22,429 nucleotides of DNA. It comes from JANYGA01 sp043743145 (lineage in GTDB: Bacteria > Vulcanimicrobiota > Vulcanimicrobiia > Vulcanimicrobiales > Vulcanimicrobiaceae). Location: assembly GCA_043743145.1 (NCBI GenBank), contig JAYTXC010000088.1, forward strand, positions 1 to 22,429, in the 5' to 3' direction. Below, piece by piece: positions 1-8,275 of this stretch. The notes beneath the pieces were generated by a model, which did not search any database, had not been told where the DNA came from, and was given only the letters and a program-made list of their open reading frames with translations. Position numbers and translations under genes: made by a program. Every line of letters begins with the position of its first letter. Within the stretch, counting starts at the first letter, position 1.

Positions 1-1068
1 TCGCCGATCGTTTTCCATCAGCGGCGCGAGGCGGCGGCGGATCCCGACGTTGATGCGCGCGCGCGGTTCGCTCGCGTAGATCGCGTACATTTTATCGCGC
101 TCGCGATCGGTTACCATTTCGAGCGTCATCTCGTCGTGATTGCGCAAGAAAATCGCCCACTGGCAATCCGGCGGAATCTCCGGAGTTTGGCGCATGATGT
201 CGATGATGGGATAGCGATCCTCTTCGGCGATCGCCATGAACATGCGCGGCATCAGGGGGAAGTGAAACGCCATGTGGCATTCGTCGCCATCGCCGAAATA
301 CTGCCGCACGTCCTCGGGCCACTGATTGGCTTCGGCAAGAAAAACTTTATCGGCATATTCGGCATCGAGTACGGCACGCAAAATTTTGATGACGCCGTGC
401 GTCTCGGGCAGATTCTCGTTGTTCGTGCCCTCGCGTTCGCAGAGATACGGCACCGCATCGAGGCGCAGGCCATCGACACCCGTATCGAGCCAGAAGCGCA
501 TCACGTTGAGGAGCGCTTCGATCACGCGATGGTTATCGAAATTGAGATCGGGTTGATGCGAGAAGAAGCGGTGCCAATAATATTCGCCCGCGACGGGATC
601 CCACGTCCAATTCGAAGTCTCGGTATCGGTGAAGATGATGCGCGTATCGGCGTATTTTTTGTCCGTCTCGCTCCAGACGTAAAAATCGCGCCACACGCTG
701 CCCTTCTTCGCGCGACGCGCGCGTTGGAACCAAGCGTGTTGATCGCTCGTGTGGTTGACCACGAGTTCGATGAGCACGCGGATCCCACGCTCGTGCGCGG
801 CTTTCACGAACGCGCGAAAATCGTGCATCGTCCCGAATGCCGGATTGACGTTGCGATAATCGGCAATATCGTAGCCGTCGTCGCGCATCGGCGACGGGAA
901 AAACGGGAGGAGCCAGACGCACGTAGCGCCGAGATCTTTTATGTAATCGAGTTTTTCGGTGAGTCCGGGAAAATCGCCGACGCCGTCGTCGTTGGAATCG
1001 AAGAACGCCTTGACGTGAACCTGATAGATGACGGCGTCTTTGTACCAGAGCGGATCGTTATCGATCAT
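1..1068 (-). CDS. treS: Trehalose synthase / maltose alpha-D-glucosyltransferase (TreS), 3' end outside window
   Basis: GH13 enzyme that interconverts trehalose and maltose in the cytosol. The 356 visible residues hold the N-terminal catalytic barrel. The opening LWYKDAVIYQVHVKAF is typical of TreS. Asp204 in GLRLDAVPY is the likely nucleophile, Glu246 in FLAEANQWP the acid/base, and RNHDE (309-313) supplies the third acid (Asp312). The stretch RINVGIRRRLAPL near the window edge is a TreS signature. The ATG at 1068 overlaps the glgE stop as ATGA, so the two are probably translationally coupled. TreS makes maltose, which a maltokinase phosphorylates for GlgE. No maltokinase is visible; it may be fused to the missing C-terminus (as in some TreS proteins) or lie downstream. 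The frame runs off the edge without a stop. A related maltase is less likely given the motif set. Confidence 0.93.
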   Translation of the reverse strand, partial: MIDNDPLWYKDAVIYQVHVKAFFDSNDDGVGDFPGLTEKLDYIKDLGATCVWLLPFFPSPMRDDGYDIADYRNVNPAFGTMHDFRAFVKAAHERGIRVLIELVVNHTSDQHAWFQRARRAKKGSVWRDFYVWSETDKKYADTRIIFTDTETSNWTWDPVAGEYYWHRFFSHQPDLNFDNHRVIEALLNVMRFWLDTGVDGLRLDAVPYLCEREGTNNENLPETHGVIKILRAVLDAEYADKVFLAEANQWPEDVRQYFGDGDECHMAFHFPLMPRMFMAIAEEDRYPIIDIMRQTPEIPPDCQWAIFLRNHDEMTLEMVTDRERDKMYAIYASEPRARINVGIRRRLAPLMENDRR

Positions 1069-3041
1069 GCGTCGACCGTGAGATGGAAGATCGCGGCGGG
1101 ATTGGTTTGCGGGTCGAGGCGCCAGCGGTGGGGCGAGCCCTGCCAGCGATGCGTCGTCTCACCCAGAAGCTCGTTGACGCGATAGATGTCGTCGTCGCGC
1201 AGTCCGAGCTCGCCCGTCGGCAACCAGAGCAGCGCGTCGCGTGCGGCGAACGGATCGAGGTTGACCGCGACGAGCACGACATCGTCGCCGTGCTGTTTGC
1301 CGAAGAAGAGCACCGCATCGTCGTCGGCGCGATAGAATTTTATGTTGCGCCAATCGTGGAAAGCGGGATGCGCGCGCCGGATCGCGTTGATACGCGCGAT
1401 CTCGGGCGCGAGCGAGCTCGCGACATCGTAATCGCGCGGACGCAACGCGTATTTCTCGGAATCGGCATACTCTTCGCGGCCGGGAAGGGCTGCGTTTTCG
1501 GCGAGTTCGTAACCGCTGTAGATCCCGTAGAGGCTCGAAAGTGTGGCGGCGAGCACGAGGCGAATGCGAAATGCGGCGATTCCACCCGTCTGCAAGAAGG
1601 GCGAAAGAATATCGGGCGTGTTCGGCCAGAAACTCGGTCGATAGTACTGCGCGAGTTCGGACTGCGCGAGTTCGGTCACGTTCGTCGTCAATTCGTCCTT
1701 CGTGGTGCGCCACGTGAAATACGTGTACGACATCGTAAAGCCGCTTTTGGCAAGCCGCGCCATGACCTTCGGCCGCGTAAAGGCTTCGGCGAGAAAGAGC
1801 ACGTCCGGATCTTCCGTGCGGATCTCCGCGATCAGCCATTCCCAAAACGCGAACGGCTTCGTATGTGGATTGTCGACGCGAAAGATCCGCACGCCGCGTG
1901 CGATCCAAAACCGTACGACATCGCGGAGCTCGTTCCAGAGTGCGGCCGCAGCGGGATTCGTCCAATCGAAATTGACGATATCCTGATATTTCTTGGGCGG
2001 ATTCTCCGCGTACTTGATCGAGCCGTCGGCGCGGAACGCAAACCACTCGGGATGCTCGCGAACGTAGGGGTGATCGGGCGAGCACTGCAGTGCGAAGTCG
2101 AGGGCGATCTCGAGTCCGCAATCGCGCGCGCTCGCAACGAAGGTTTCGAAATCGGCGAGCGTCCCGAGGTCGGATTCGATCGCGGTGTGCCCGCCATCGG
2201 CACGGCCGATCGCCCACGGGCTTCCGGGGTCGCCCGAACCTGCCTCGGGTGAATTATTCGGTCCCTTACGATGGGTGAGCCCGATGGGATGAATCGGCGG
2301 CAAATAGACGACGTCGAACCCCATCGCTGCAATCGCGGGCAGTCGCGCCGCGGCCGTTGCGAAGGTTCCGTGAAGTCCCGGACGGCCCGTCGAGCGTGGA
2401 AAAAATTCATACCAGGCCGAGAACCGCGCCGCAGCGCGATCGACGTCGACTCCGCACGCGATCTCGTAACGCGTCGCCCGCGCGTGATCGGATGCGCGCG
2501 CGACGAGCGATACGAGCATCGGATCGAGCAGCACGACGGCGCGCGCACCGTCGTCGGGCTGCGCATCGTAGGCGTGGAGAACCCGCGCGAAGACATCGTG
2601 CAGCGATGCATCGGCGCGTGCGGCGGCTGCCGCGACGAGCGCGCGGCCGTCATCGAGTTCGTTTGCGACGGCGTTGCCTGCCGCGATCGAGCGCGCGAGA
2701 TCGCGTCGAAACGAACCGAAGTGATCGGGCCACGCCTCGATCGCGAGCGTGTATCGTCCGATGCGATCGAGCGCGATGCTGCCGCGAAAACGATCGTTGT
2801 CGACGTGGGCGAATGCGGCTTCGTGCCATGGAGCTTCGTCGCGACAGACGCGCCACAGCAGGCGTGCCGCGACGAGATCGTGGCCGTCGCGGAAAACGTC
2901 GGCTTCGACGACGAGCGTCTCGCCGACGATACGTTTGATCGGAAAGCGCCCGTTGTCGACCAGCGGCGTGACGGCCTCGATCACGACAAACCGAGCCTCA
3001 TCGTTCCGAGCGCCGGGCATGGTTCCATCATGTCGTCCCAC
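1065..3041 (-). CDS. glgE: Alpha-1,4-glucan:maltose-1-phosphate maltosyltransferase (GlgE)
   Basis: GH13_3 enzyme that adds maltose from alpha-maltose-1-phosphate to a growing alpha-1,4-glucan. At 658 aa it matches the usual family length. An N-terminal beta-rich domain (about 15-190) precedes the barrel. Family marks are KYAENPPKKYQDI, the nucleophile Asp390 in RVDNPHTKPF, the acid/base Glu419 in FLAEAFTRP and Asp477 in NTPDIL. The 29-residue gap between nucleophile and acid/base equals that of the Streptomyces enzyme (D394/E423). The start is uncertain: GTG at 3041 gives the longest form, while ATG at 3020 removes seven residues and lies just before the conserved N-terminus; neither has a strong ribosome binding site. 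The gene is divergent from the membrane-protein gene at 3092, with about 50 bp between. It leads the glgE-treS unit. Confidence 0.95.
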   Translation of the reverse strand: MGRHDGTMPGARNDEARFVVIEAVTPLVDNGRFPIKRIVGETLVVEADVFRDGHDLVAARLLWRVCRDEAPWHEAAFAHVDNDRFRGSIALDRIGRYTLAIEAWPDHFGSFRRDLARSIAAGNAVANELDDGRALVAAAAARADASLHDVFARVLHAYDAQPDDGARAVVLLDPMLVSLVARASDHARATRYEIACGVDVDRAAARFSAWYEFFPRSTGRPGLHGTFATAAARLPAIAAMGFDVVYLPPIHPIGLTHRKGPNNSPEAGSGDPGSPWAIGRADGGHTAIESDLGTLADFETFVASARDCGLEIALDFALQCSPDHPYVREHPEWFAFRADGSIKYAENPPKKYQDIVNFDWTNPAAAALWNELRDVVRFWIARGVRIFRVDNPHTKPFAFWEWLIAEIRTEDPDVLFLAEAFTRPKVMARLAKSGFTMSYTYFTWRTTKDELTTNVTELAQSELAQYYRPSFWPNTPDILSPFLQTGGIAAFRIRLVLAATLSSLYGIYSGYELAENAALPGREEYADSEKYALRPRDYDVASSLAPEIARINAIRRAHPAFHDWRNIKFYRADDDAVLFFGKQHGDDVVLVAVNLDPFAARDALLWLPTGELGLRDDDIYRVNELLGETTHRWQGSPHRWRLDPQTNPAAIFHLTVDA

Positions 3042-3091
3042 AAGGGACCGTTACCCCATCATGCGCCGTCGAACCGCCCGGAGGTCGAACC

Positions 3092-3586
3092 ATGCCGATT
3101 CCTGGGATCGTGACCGCGAGCGTTGGTGGGGGGCTCGCGGCATCGCTCGCGATGGATCTCGTCCAAGATGCGTGGGCGCGAGCCTTCGAAGGTGCGCGCG
3201 CGCCAACCGATCTCGATGAAGAAGTCGAAGCGATCGCGGCCGTCGTGCGCATGCTCGCGACGTGGGTTCCCTCACTTGCGGGCGAAGATCAAGCACGCTT
3301 CACGGCACGCGCGCTGCATTATCTCTTCGGGGTCGGCTTTGCGTGGGCGTACGTCGCGGCGGTGCCCCGCGCGCGATGGCTCGCGACGGCGGGTGGTGTT
3401 GCATTTGGAACGGGGCTTTTCGTGCTCTCCGACCGTCTGCTTATTCCCGTGTTCGGATTTGGTCGATCGTGGAACGGCTACTCGCGTTCGGAGCGCGCGA
3501 ACGCGCTTGTGTCGCATGTCGCGTATGGCGTCGTGCTCGAATTCGCGCGCGGTCGCGTGTTCGCGCGAACGGAGCCCGGCGTATGA
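3092..3586 (+). CDS. Small integral membrane protein, DUF1440/YagU-like
   Basis: Protein of 164 aa with about four hydrophobic segments (roughly 5-20, 72-92, 97-122 and 139-153) and a polar, acidic stretch after the first. The overall shape and the late motif LVSHVAYGVVLE resemble DUF1440 inner-membrane proteins, but this is recognised from pattern only and the biochemical role is unknown. The start is well supported: ATG with GGAGG at 3080-3084, seven bases upstream. The stop overlaps the next gene as ATGA, so it heads a three-gene operon with the amidohydrolase and RraA-like genes. A link to their substrate, such as transport, is conceivable but not shown. Confidence 0.75.
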   Translation: MPIPGIVTASVGGGLAASLAMDLVQDAWARAFEGARAPTDLDEEVEAIAAVVRMLATWVPSLAGEDQARFTARALHYLFGVGFAWAYVAAVPRARWLATAGGVAFGTGLFVLSDRLLIPVFGFGRSWNGYSRSERANALVSHVAYGVVLEFARGRVFARTEPGV

Positions 3587-4419
3587 TCGATCTGCACACG
3601 CATCTCCATCCGCCCAAACTCTTCGCCGCGATTCGACGCTGGTTCGCCGAGCGCAGCGATTGGGATATCGCATCGCAACCGACCGAGCCACGCGATGTCG
3701 CGGCCGTCTTGCGCGCCCACGGGGTCGAACGCTTCACGTTTTGCAGCTACGCACATAAGCCCGGCATCGCGCGCGACCTCAACACGTGGCTCGCGCAAAC
3801 GTCGCGCGACCTCGGTGGGTACGGCCTGCCGCTCGCAACCGTGCATCTCGAGGATCCCGACTACGTCCGCGATGCGGTCGACGCGTTCGACGACGGCTGC
3901 ATCGGCCTCAAGCTCCACGAAGACGTGCAACGCCTTGCCGTCGACGATGTCCGCTTCGCGCCCGTGTTCGACGAAATGTCGCGTCGCGGCGGATTTTTGC
4001 TCGTGCACGCGGGTCCGATTCCGTGGCGCTTCGATGCGGGCGCGGGGATCGCACGCATTACGCGCGTGCTCGAAGCGCATCCCGATCTGCACGTCGTCGT
4101 GGCACATTTCGGTGCTCCCGATTCGCTCGGCTACTTCGAATTGATGAAGCACCATCGCAATCTCTATCTCGACACGACGATGGTCTTCGCACCGGGCTCG
4201 CCGATGGGTAAAGGCGCGGATTTTCCCGCTTTTGCGGCAGCGATCGCCGAGCGGCCCGATCGCGTCGTCTATGGCACCGACTTCCCCAATATTCCGTATG
4301 CGTACGACAGCGAATCGCGGGGCGTCGCAGCCCTTGGCCTCGCACCGCATATCGAACGGGCCATTCTGCGGGAGAACGGGGCGCGCTTGCTGGAAGCGGC
4401 GCTCCATGGCCTTCACTGA
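3583..4419 (+). CDS. Amidohydrolase family 2 (TIM-barrel metal-dependent hydrolase)
   Basis: Predicted cytosolic metal-dependent hydrolase or decarboxylase of 278 aa. Ligand candidates of the amidohydrolase-2 fold are in order: His5-x-His7 in IDLHTHLHP, Lys110/His112 in GLKLHED, His142 in LLVHAGP, His175 in VVAHFGAP and Asp233 in YGTDFPNIPY. The ATG overlaps the upstream stop (ATGA), with GGAG at 3571-3574, eight bases upstream; longer in-frame starts would run far into the upstream gene. It overlaps the RraA-like gene by 14 bases. The family includes ACMSD-type decarboxylases, LigI-type lactonases and uncharacterised enzymes. The sequence does not fix the substrate. Pairing with an HMG-aldolase-like protein would suit catabolism of an aromatic or dicarboxylic compound, as inference. 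Confidence 0.88.
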   Translation: MIDLHTHLHPPKLFAAIRRWFAERSDWDIASQPTEPRDVAAVLRAHGVERFTFCSYAHKPGIARDLNTWLAQTSRDLGGYGLPLATVHLEDPDYVRDAVDAFDDGCIGLKLHEDVQRLAVDDVRFAPVFDEMSRRGGFLLVHAGPIPWRFDAGAGIARITRVLEAHPDLHVVVAHFGAPDSLGYFELMKHHRNLYLDTTMVFAPGSPMGKGADFPAFAAAIAERPDRVVYGTDFPNIPYAYDSESRGVAALGLAPHIERAILRENGARLLEAALHGLH

Positions 4420-5053
4420 CCTCGCGCGCAAAGCCGCGTCCTTCGGCGTCTCGACGATGTTCGAGGCCAACGGTCGCACGGGGCTCGTCGATCTCGATCT
4501 CATCGCGCATCTACCGACGGCAAAGATCGCCGGCCGTGCGCGGACGGTCTTCTGCGGCCAAGACGACAATCTGATGGTCCCCGCGGCGATCGCTCGCGCG
4601 GAAGCGGGCGACATTCTGGTGATTCGCATGCCGGAGAGCCGCCCGGTCTCGATGCTCGGCGAACTCCTCGCGACGCAATGCGTCGCACGCGGGATCGTCG
4701 GCGTCGTCGCCGACGCCGCGATCCGCGACGCACAAGCGATCCGCGATCTCGGACTCCCCGTGTGGTCGCGCTTCGTGCGTGCGCGCAGTGCTTCGAAGTC
4801 GCACGTCGGCGTTCTCGACGACCCCTTTGACCTCGGCGGCACGACGATCGCAACCGGCGACCTCATCGTCTGCGATGGCGACGGTGTGCTTGCGATCGAG
4901 GCGGGACGTGTCTTTGGCGTCGTTGCGATAGCGGCGAAGCGAGACGCCGCCGAAATGCAGAAGCGCGCGCGGTTTGCCGCGGGGGAACTCTCGTACGATA
5001 CCGATGGACTGCGCGCGATCGTCGAGGGCACGCGCGCGATCCTCGGGTCCTAA
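4406..5053 (+). CDS. RraA-like / HMG-CHA aldolase-like protein (dimethylmenaquinone methyltransferase-like fold)
   Basis: Protein of 215 aa of the RraA/class II pyruvate-aldolase fold. The sequence shows the family core GELLATQCVARGIVGVV followed by Asp103, Arg107 and Asp108 (ADAAIRD). These match the Gly-x20-Arg-Asp signature of 4-hydroxy-4-methyl-2-oxoglutarate aldolases, whose Arg and Asp bind substrate and divalent metal. A late IATGDLIVCDGDGVLAI segment also fits the family. The same fold is used by RraA, the RNase E inhibitor, so annotation by fold alone is unsafe. No RNase E is visible and the hydrolase neighbour favours a metabolic enzyme. ATG at 4406 lies inside the upstream gene, with GGAAG at 4392-4396 as ribosome binding site. 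It ends 9 bp before the convergent wrbA stop. Confidence 0.85.
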   Translation: MAFTDLARKAASFGVSTMFEANGRTGLVDLDLIAHLPTAKIAGRARTVFCGQDDNLMVPAAIARAEAGDILVIRMPESRPVSMLGELLATQCVARGIVGVVADAAIRDAQAIRDLGLPVWSRFVRARSASKSHVGVLDDPFDLGGTTIATGDLIVCDGDGVLAIEAGRVFGVVAIAAKRDAAEMQKRARFAAGELSYDTDGLRAIVEGTRAILGS

Positions 5054-5062
5054 ACGATTCGG

Positions 5063-5698
5063 CTACGGTTTCGTCGACGGGGCCGCGATCGCTTCGCGAT
5101 GCATCGTAAGCGCGTCGGCTACGCGCGCGAGGCGTTCGCCCTGCCAGCGCGCGGCCCAGAGAATTGCGGTCGGCACCTCGGCACCGTGCAGATCGGCGAG
5201 CGAGACGCCGTACGGGTTGCCGTTGGCGGGGTCGAACTGGATCGCATCGGTGTAACCGGGCGGCACGAGGATGCAGCCCCAGTGCGAAAAGACCTTGTGG
5301 AGGTCTTGCACGGTGCCTTCGACGCCGCCGTGGGTGGAGGACGCGCCGGTAAATCCGGTCGCCGCCTTATTCGCAAGTTTGCCCGCGAACCAAAGCCCGC
5401 CGGTCGCGTCGATGAATTGCTTGAGCTGCGCGGAGATCGTGCCAAAGCGTGTCGGCGTCCCGAGCGCGTAGGCATCGGCCCATTCGAGATCCGCGTTCGT
5501 CGCTTCGGGGACATGTTGCGTGGCAGCAAGGTGTTTGCCCCAGCCATCGTTGGTTGCGATCGCTTCGTCGGGCGCGAGTTCGCGAACTTTGAGCAAGCGG
5601 GTCGTCGCGCCGGCGGCTTGTGCGCCGGCTTCGATCGCTTTCGCGAGCTCGTACGTGTTGCCGGTCGAGCTATAATAGATAACGGCGACGTTCGCCAT
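5063..5698 (-). CDS. wrbA: NAD(P)H:quinone oxidoreductase, WrbA-type flavoprotein
   Basis: FMN-binding flavodoxin-fold enzyme of 211 aa that reduces quinones by two electrons using NAD(P)H, limiting semiquinone formation. The phosphate-binding loop is YSSTGNT (9-15). The WrbA hallmark GTPTRFG (80-86) is followed by QLKQFIDATGGLW. The FTGASSTHGG loop and the later NPYGVS segment also fit WrbA rather than a short flavodoxin. ATG at 5698 is chosen because AAAGGA lies eight bases upstream and the protein then begins directly at the first beta strand; an in-frame 40-residue upstream extension has no flavodoxin character. It is a single minus-strand gene, convergent with the RraA-like gene and divergent from the GerMN gene. 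Confidence 0.93.
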   Translation of the reverse strand: MANVAVIYYSSTGNTYELAKAIEAGAQAAGATTRLLKVRELAPDEAIATNDGWGKHLAATQHVPEATNADLEWADAYALGTPTRFGTISAQLKQFIDATGGLWFAGKLANKAATGFTGASSTHGGVEGTVQDLHKVFSHWGCILVPPGYTDAIQFDPANGNPYGVSLADLHGAEVPTAILWAARWQGERLARVADALTMHREAIAAPSTKP

Positions 5699-5799
5699 TG
5701 AGATCGTCCTTTCGGTGCGGGGGAGTGCGCTATGCAGGTCAATGGACGTTCGCGGCGCGCGGGATGTTTCGGATACCTTTCGACGAACGCGGGCGCGTA

Positions 5800-6306
5800 A
5801 TGAAGATGCTGCGCGCAATCGCGATCGTCGCGTTGCTTGGCATTGCGGCGTACGTCGGCAAACGAGCGTTCGTTCCGCCCGTCCCGTCTGGAGCGACGAG
5901 AATGCTCACGGCGTATTTCGTGAAGCCCGAAACGGAAGCGCTTGCGAAATACACCATATCGCTCAACCCGAAAACGACCGATATCGATGGGGTGGCATTC
6001 TATGCGACGGCGCAAGTAATCGCCGGGCCGCCCGCCGAGCTGTCGGCAATTCGATTCCCGACGGGAACGGTCGCGCGTTCGGTTCACGTTCACGGGGAGA
6101 CGGCAACGGTCGATCTCGGCGGCAATATCTCGGCTTCGCCGGATGGAAGCTTTGCCGAGAGCGGGCAGTTCAAATCGCTCGTTTGGACCCTTACCGGCAT
6201 CGCCGGTATCTCGGCCGTGCAAGTGACGATCGACGGCGCGAAAGTCCCAACGCTCCCCGGAGGCCACTTTGAAATCGACGAGCCGCTTTCACGGAAGAGT
6301 TTCTAA
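5800..6306 (+). CDS. Membrane-anchored GerMN-domain protein
   Basis: Protein of 168 aa with one N-terminal hydrophobic anchor (about 4-20), then a GerMN domain (about 36-160) facing outwards. GerMN features include a FPTGTVARSVHV segment, ATVDLGG, a helix with VWTLTGIAGISAVQV and the terminal TIDGAKVPTLPGG. GerM is a sporulation/germination lipoprotein in Bacillus, but GerMN domains also occur in non-sporulating bacteria, often next to cell-wall amidases, as here. The exact start is uncertain: ATG at 5800 or 5806 directly precedes the anchor and neither has a clear ribosome binding site; ATG at 5764 is possible. It ends one base before the amidase start, so the two are almost certainly co-transcribed. 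A role in cell-wall remodelling is inferred. Confidence 0.85.
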   Translation: MKMLRAIAIVALLGIAAYVGKRAFVPPVPSGATRMLTAYFVKPETEALAKYTISLNPKTTDIDGVAFYATAQVIAGPPAELSAIRFPTGTVARSVHVHGETATVDLGGNISASPDGSFAESGQFKSLVWTLTGIAGISAVQVTIDGAKVPTLPGGHFEIDEPLSRKSF

Positions 6307-6307
6307 C

Positions 6308-8275
6308 ATGCGCGTCCGCGCGAGTGTTGCGCTGGTCGTGCTCGTTGCGCTCGTCGCGCCGACGGGGGCCGACGCTGCGCCGCCAGCATCGGCCGCGACG
6401 GCAAGTTTTTGGTATGCGGGCACGCGGCTCGCCTTCGAGCGACCGCAACTCCGCGATGGAGCGCTCGCCGTGGCGAGCGACGATCTCGGGCTCGGCCGCT
6501 TCCTCATGAAACTCGGCGCGACACTGGCCTATCGGCCGGGCCAGAACGACGTGCTCGTCACCAGCGGCGATAAGCGGACGGTGACATTTCGTATCGGCGA
6601 TGCGCACTACGACGTCGACGGGGTGCAGCAAATCGCACCGTTCGCGCCATACGTGTGGGGCGGCATCGCGTACGTTCCGTTTCTCGATCTCGCGCGTGCG
6701 CTGTCGGTGAATCCGGTCGATGATGAGATGACGACGGTGCTCCAGCCGCAGATCTCGGCACTCGACGTTCGTCCCGAATCGCACGCGACGGTCGTGACGA
6801 TTCGCGGCGCTTCGCCGTTGCATTTCAGGCGGCTCTCGGAATCCGCGGACGGTCGCGTCTCACTCGCGTTTCTTGGGGTCGCCTCGACGCTCGATCACGA
6901 TCGTGCCGTCGCGGGGCCGGGCCTCAAAAACATTTCGGTAATCGTGGGTGGGTCGGCCAAAAACCCGACGACCGTCGTCAATTTCGAAGCGCCCGCCGAT
7001 GGAACGCACGTGCTCGTGCCGACGGATGCGCCGAATGCGATCGCGATCGCGTTCGCGCCACCGGGGGTCATGCTTGGAGGCACGGCGATCCCGGCCACCG
7101 GTGGTTCGGTAACCGCAACCATGCCGCTCGTCGTACGCGATGTGCACGCGGCGCCCGAAGCGACGGGCATGACGACGCCGACCGCACTCACACTCGCCGT
7201 TGCGAACATCACGAATCTCGAAACGGCGGAAGCCGGTGACGGTCTCGGCATCCGGCTCGCGATCGCGGGCGACGTCACCTTCGAATGGCATCGCCTCCCC
7301 GATAACCGTTGGTATGTCGATCTCAAGCCCGCGACGCTCGCGATCTTTGCGCAAGAACAACCGGTGCAGAGTAACGCCGTCGTTTCGCTACGGATCAAAG
7401 CGTTCGTGGGGCCGCTCGATAAAGTGCCGACGGTCCGTATCGCGCTGACGTTGCCGTCGCCGCGCGCGGTGACGATCGTGCCGGAGGCGAGCGGAATGGT
7501 TCTCGCGGTGGATCGGCTCGACGACTTGAGCGCGACGCGCACGGGCGCGGGCCAACTCAGCGGCGGCCGTTTGATCGCATCGATCGTCCCATTGCCACAA
7601 CCGCCGCCCGCGGCCGATGAAACGCCGCCGCCCGATCCATCGTGGAAATTCGCACCCACGCCCTCTGCCGCAACGGACCGGAAGCTCATCGTGATCGATC
7701 CGGGACATGGCGGAAGCGATATTGGAGCCGCGCATAACGGGCTTGCCGAAGCGACGCTTAATCTCGATATTTCCAAGCGGCTGCGCTCGTTGCTCATCGC
7801 GCGCGGTTGGCGCGTGAAGCTCACGCGAGACGGTGATAGCGACGTCTACGGCGCGAATGCGTCGGCGCATAACGAATTACAAGCGCGTGATGATGTTGCG
7901 AATGATGCGAACGCGCGCATGTTCATCAGCGTCCATACGAACTCGTTTACCTCGAGTGGGCTCAACGGCACCACGACGTATTATTTCAATCCTGATTCCT
8001 ACGCGTTCGCCTCGGCCGTCCACGCGCGCCTCGCGTCGGCCTTGCCGACCAAAGATGACGGGATTCGCAAAGAAAACTTCTACGTGATCCATCACGCGAA
8101 GATGCCCTCGATCCTCGTCGAAACGGCGTTTCTCTCCAATCTCGCCGATGCCGCATTGCTCAAGACCGAAAGCTTCTTGCAGAGCATTGCGGTCTCGATT
8201 GCCGATGGCGTGCGCGATTTTGCGACGTCGCAGTCGACCGTTTCCTCGCACGGCGCGACGGTGGACGGTCAATAA
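6308..8275 (+). CDS. Exported N-acetylmuramoyl-L-alanine amidase (copper amine oxidase N-like + AMIN + Amidase_3)
   Basis: Zinc amidase of 655 aa that cuts the bond between N-acetylmuramic acid and the stem peptide. A signal peptide ending near ADA (about 1-23) directs export. A stalk domain like the copper-amine-oxidase N-terminal domain follows (about 30-135), then two AMIN-like beta regions (about 145-245 and 300-405), a proline-rich linker (about 435-455) and Amidase_3 (459-650). Catalytic features are His467 in IDPGHGG, Glu481, His543 in ISVHTN and Glu605 in ILVETAFLSN. The start at 6308 is set by GGAAGAG at 6293-6299 and by the signal peptide. No autoinhibitory helix is obvious in the catalytic domain. 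It lies one base after the GerMN gene, and its stop overlaps the presumed murI start. AMIN domains probably target peptidoglycan. Confidence 0.93.
   Translation: MRVRASVALVVLVALVAPTGADAAPPASAATASFWYAGTRLAFERPQLRDGALAVASDDLGLGRFLMKLGATLAYRPGQNDVLVTSGDKRTVTFRIGDAHYDVDGVQQIAPFAPYVWGGIAYVPFLDLARALSVNPVDDEMTTVLQPQISALDVRPESHATVVTIRGASPLHFRRLSESADGRVSLAFLGVASTLDHDRAVAGPGLKNISVIVGGSAKNPTTVVNFEAPADGTHVLVPTDAPNAIAIAFAPPGVMLGGTAIPATGGSVTATMPLVVRDVHAAPEATGMTTPTALTLAVANITNLETAEAGDGLGIRLAIAGDVTFEWHRLPDNRWYVDLKPATLAIFAQEQPVQSNAVVSLRIKAFVGPLDKVPTVRIALTLPSPRAVTIVPEASGMVLAVDRLDDLSATRTGAGQLSGGRLIASIVPLPQPPPAADETPPPDPSWKFAPTPSAATDRKLIVIDPGHGGSDIGAAHNGLAEATLNLDISKRLRSLLIARGWRVKLTRDGDSDVYGANASAHNELQARDDVANDANARMFISVHTNSFTSSGLNGTTTYYFNPDSYAFASAVHARLASALPTKDDGIRKENFYVIHHAKMPSILVETAFLSNLADAALLKTESFLQSIAVSIADGVRDFATSQSTVSSHGATVDGQ

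Noticed and set aside
1083..2252. A 389-residue plus-strand open frame opposite glgE
   Set aside because: Antisense of the GlgE catalytic domain; long antisense frames are expected in G+C-rich coding DNA.
3478..5031. A 517-residue minus-strand open frame opposite the amidohydrolase and RraA-like genes
   Set aside because: Arg/Ala/Ser-rich antisense shadow with no domain; both plus-strand genes carry clear active-site motifs and ribosome binding sites.
4406..5053. Calling this gene rraA, the RNase E regulator
   Set aside because: The aldolase G-x20-R-D motif and the hydrolase operon favour an enzyme, and RNase E control is documented mainly in proteobacteria.
5045..5070. Terminator hairpin between the convergent RraA-like and wrbA genes
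   Set aside because: Only nine bases separate the stops, and I could not find a stable stem with a T-run.
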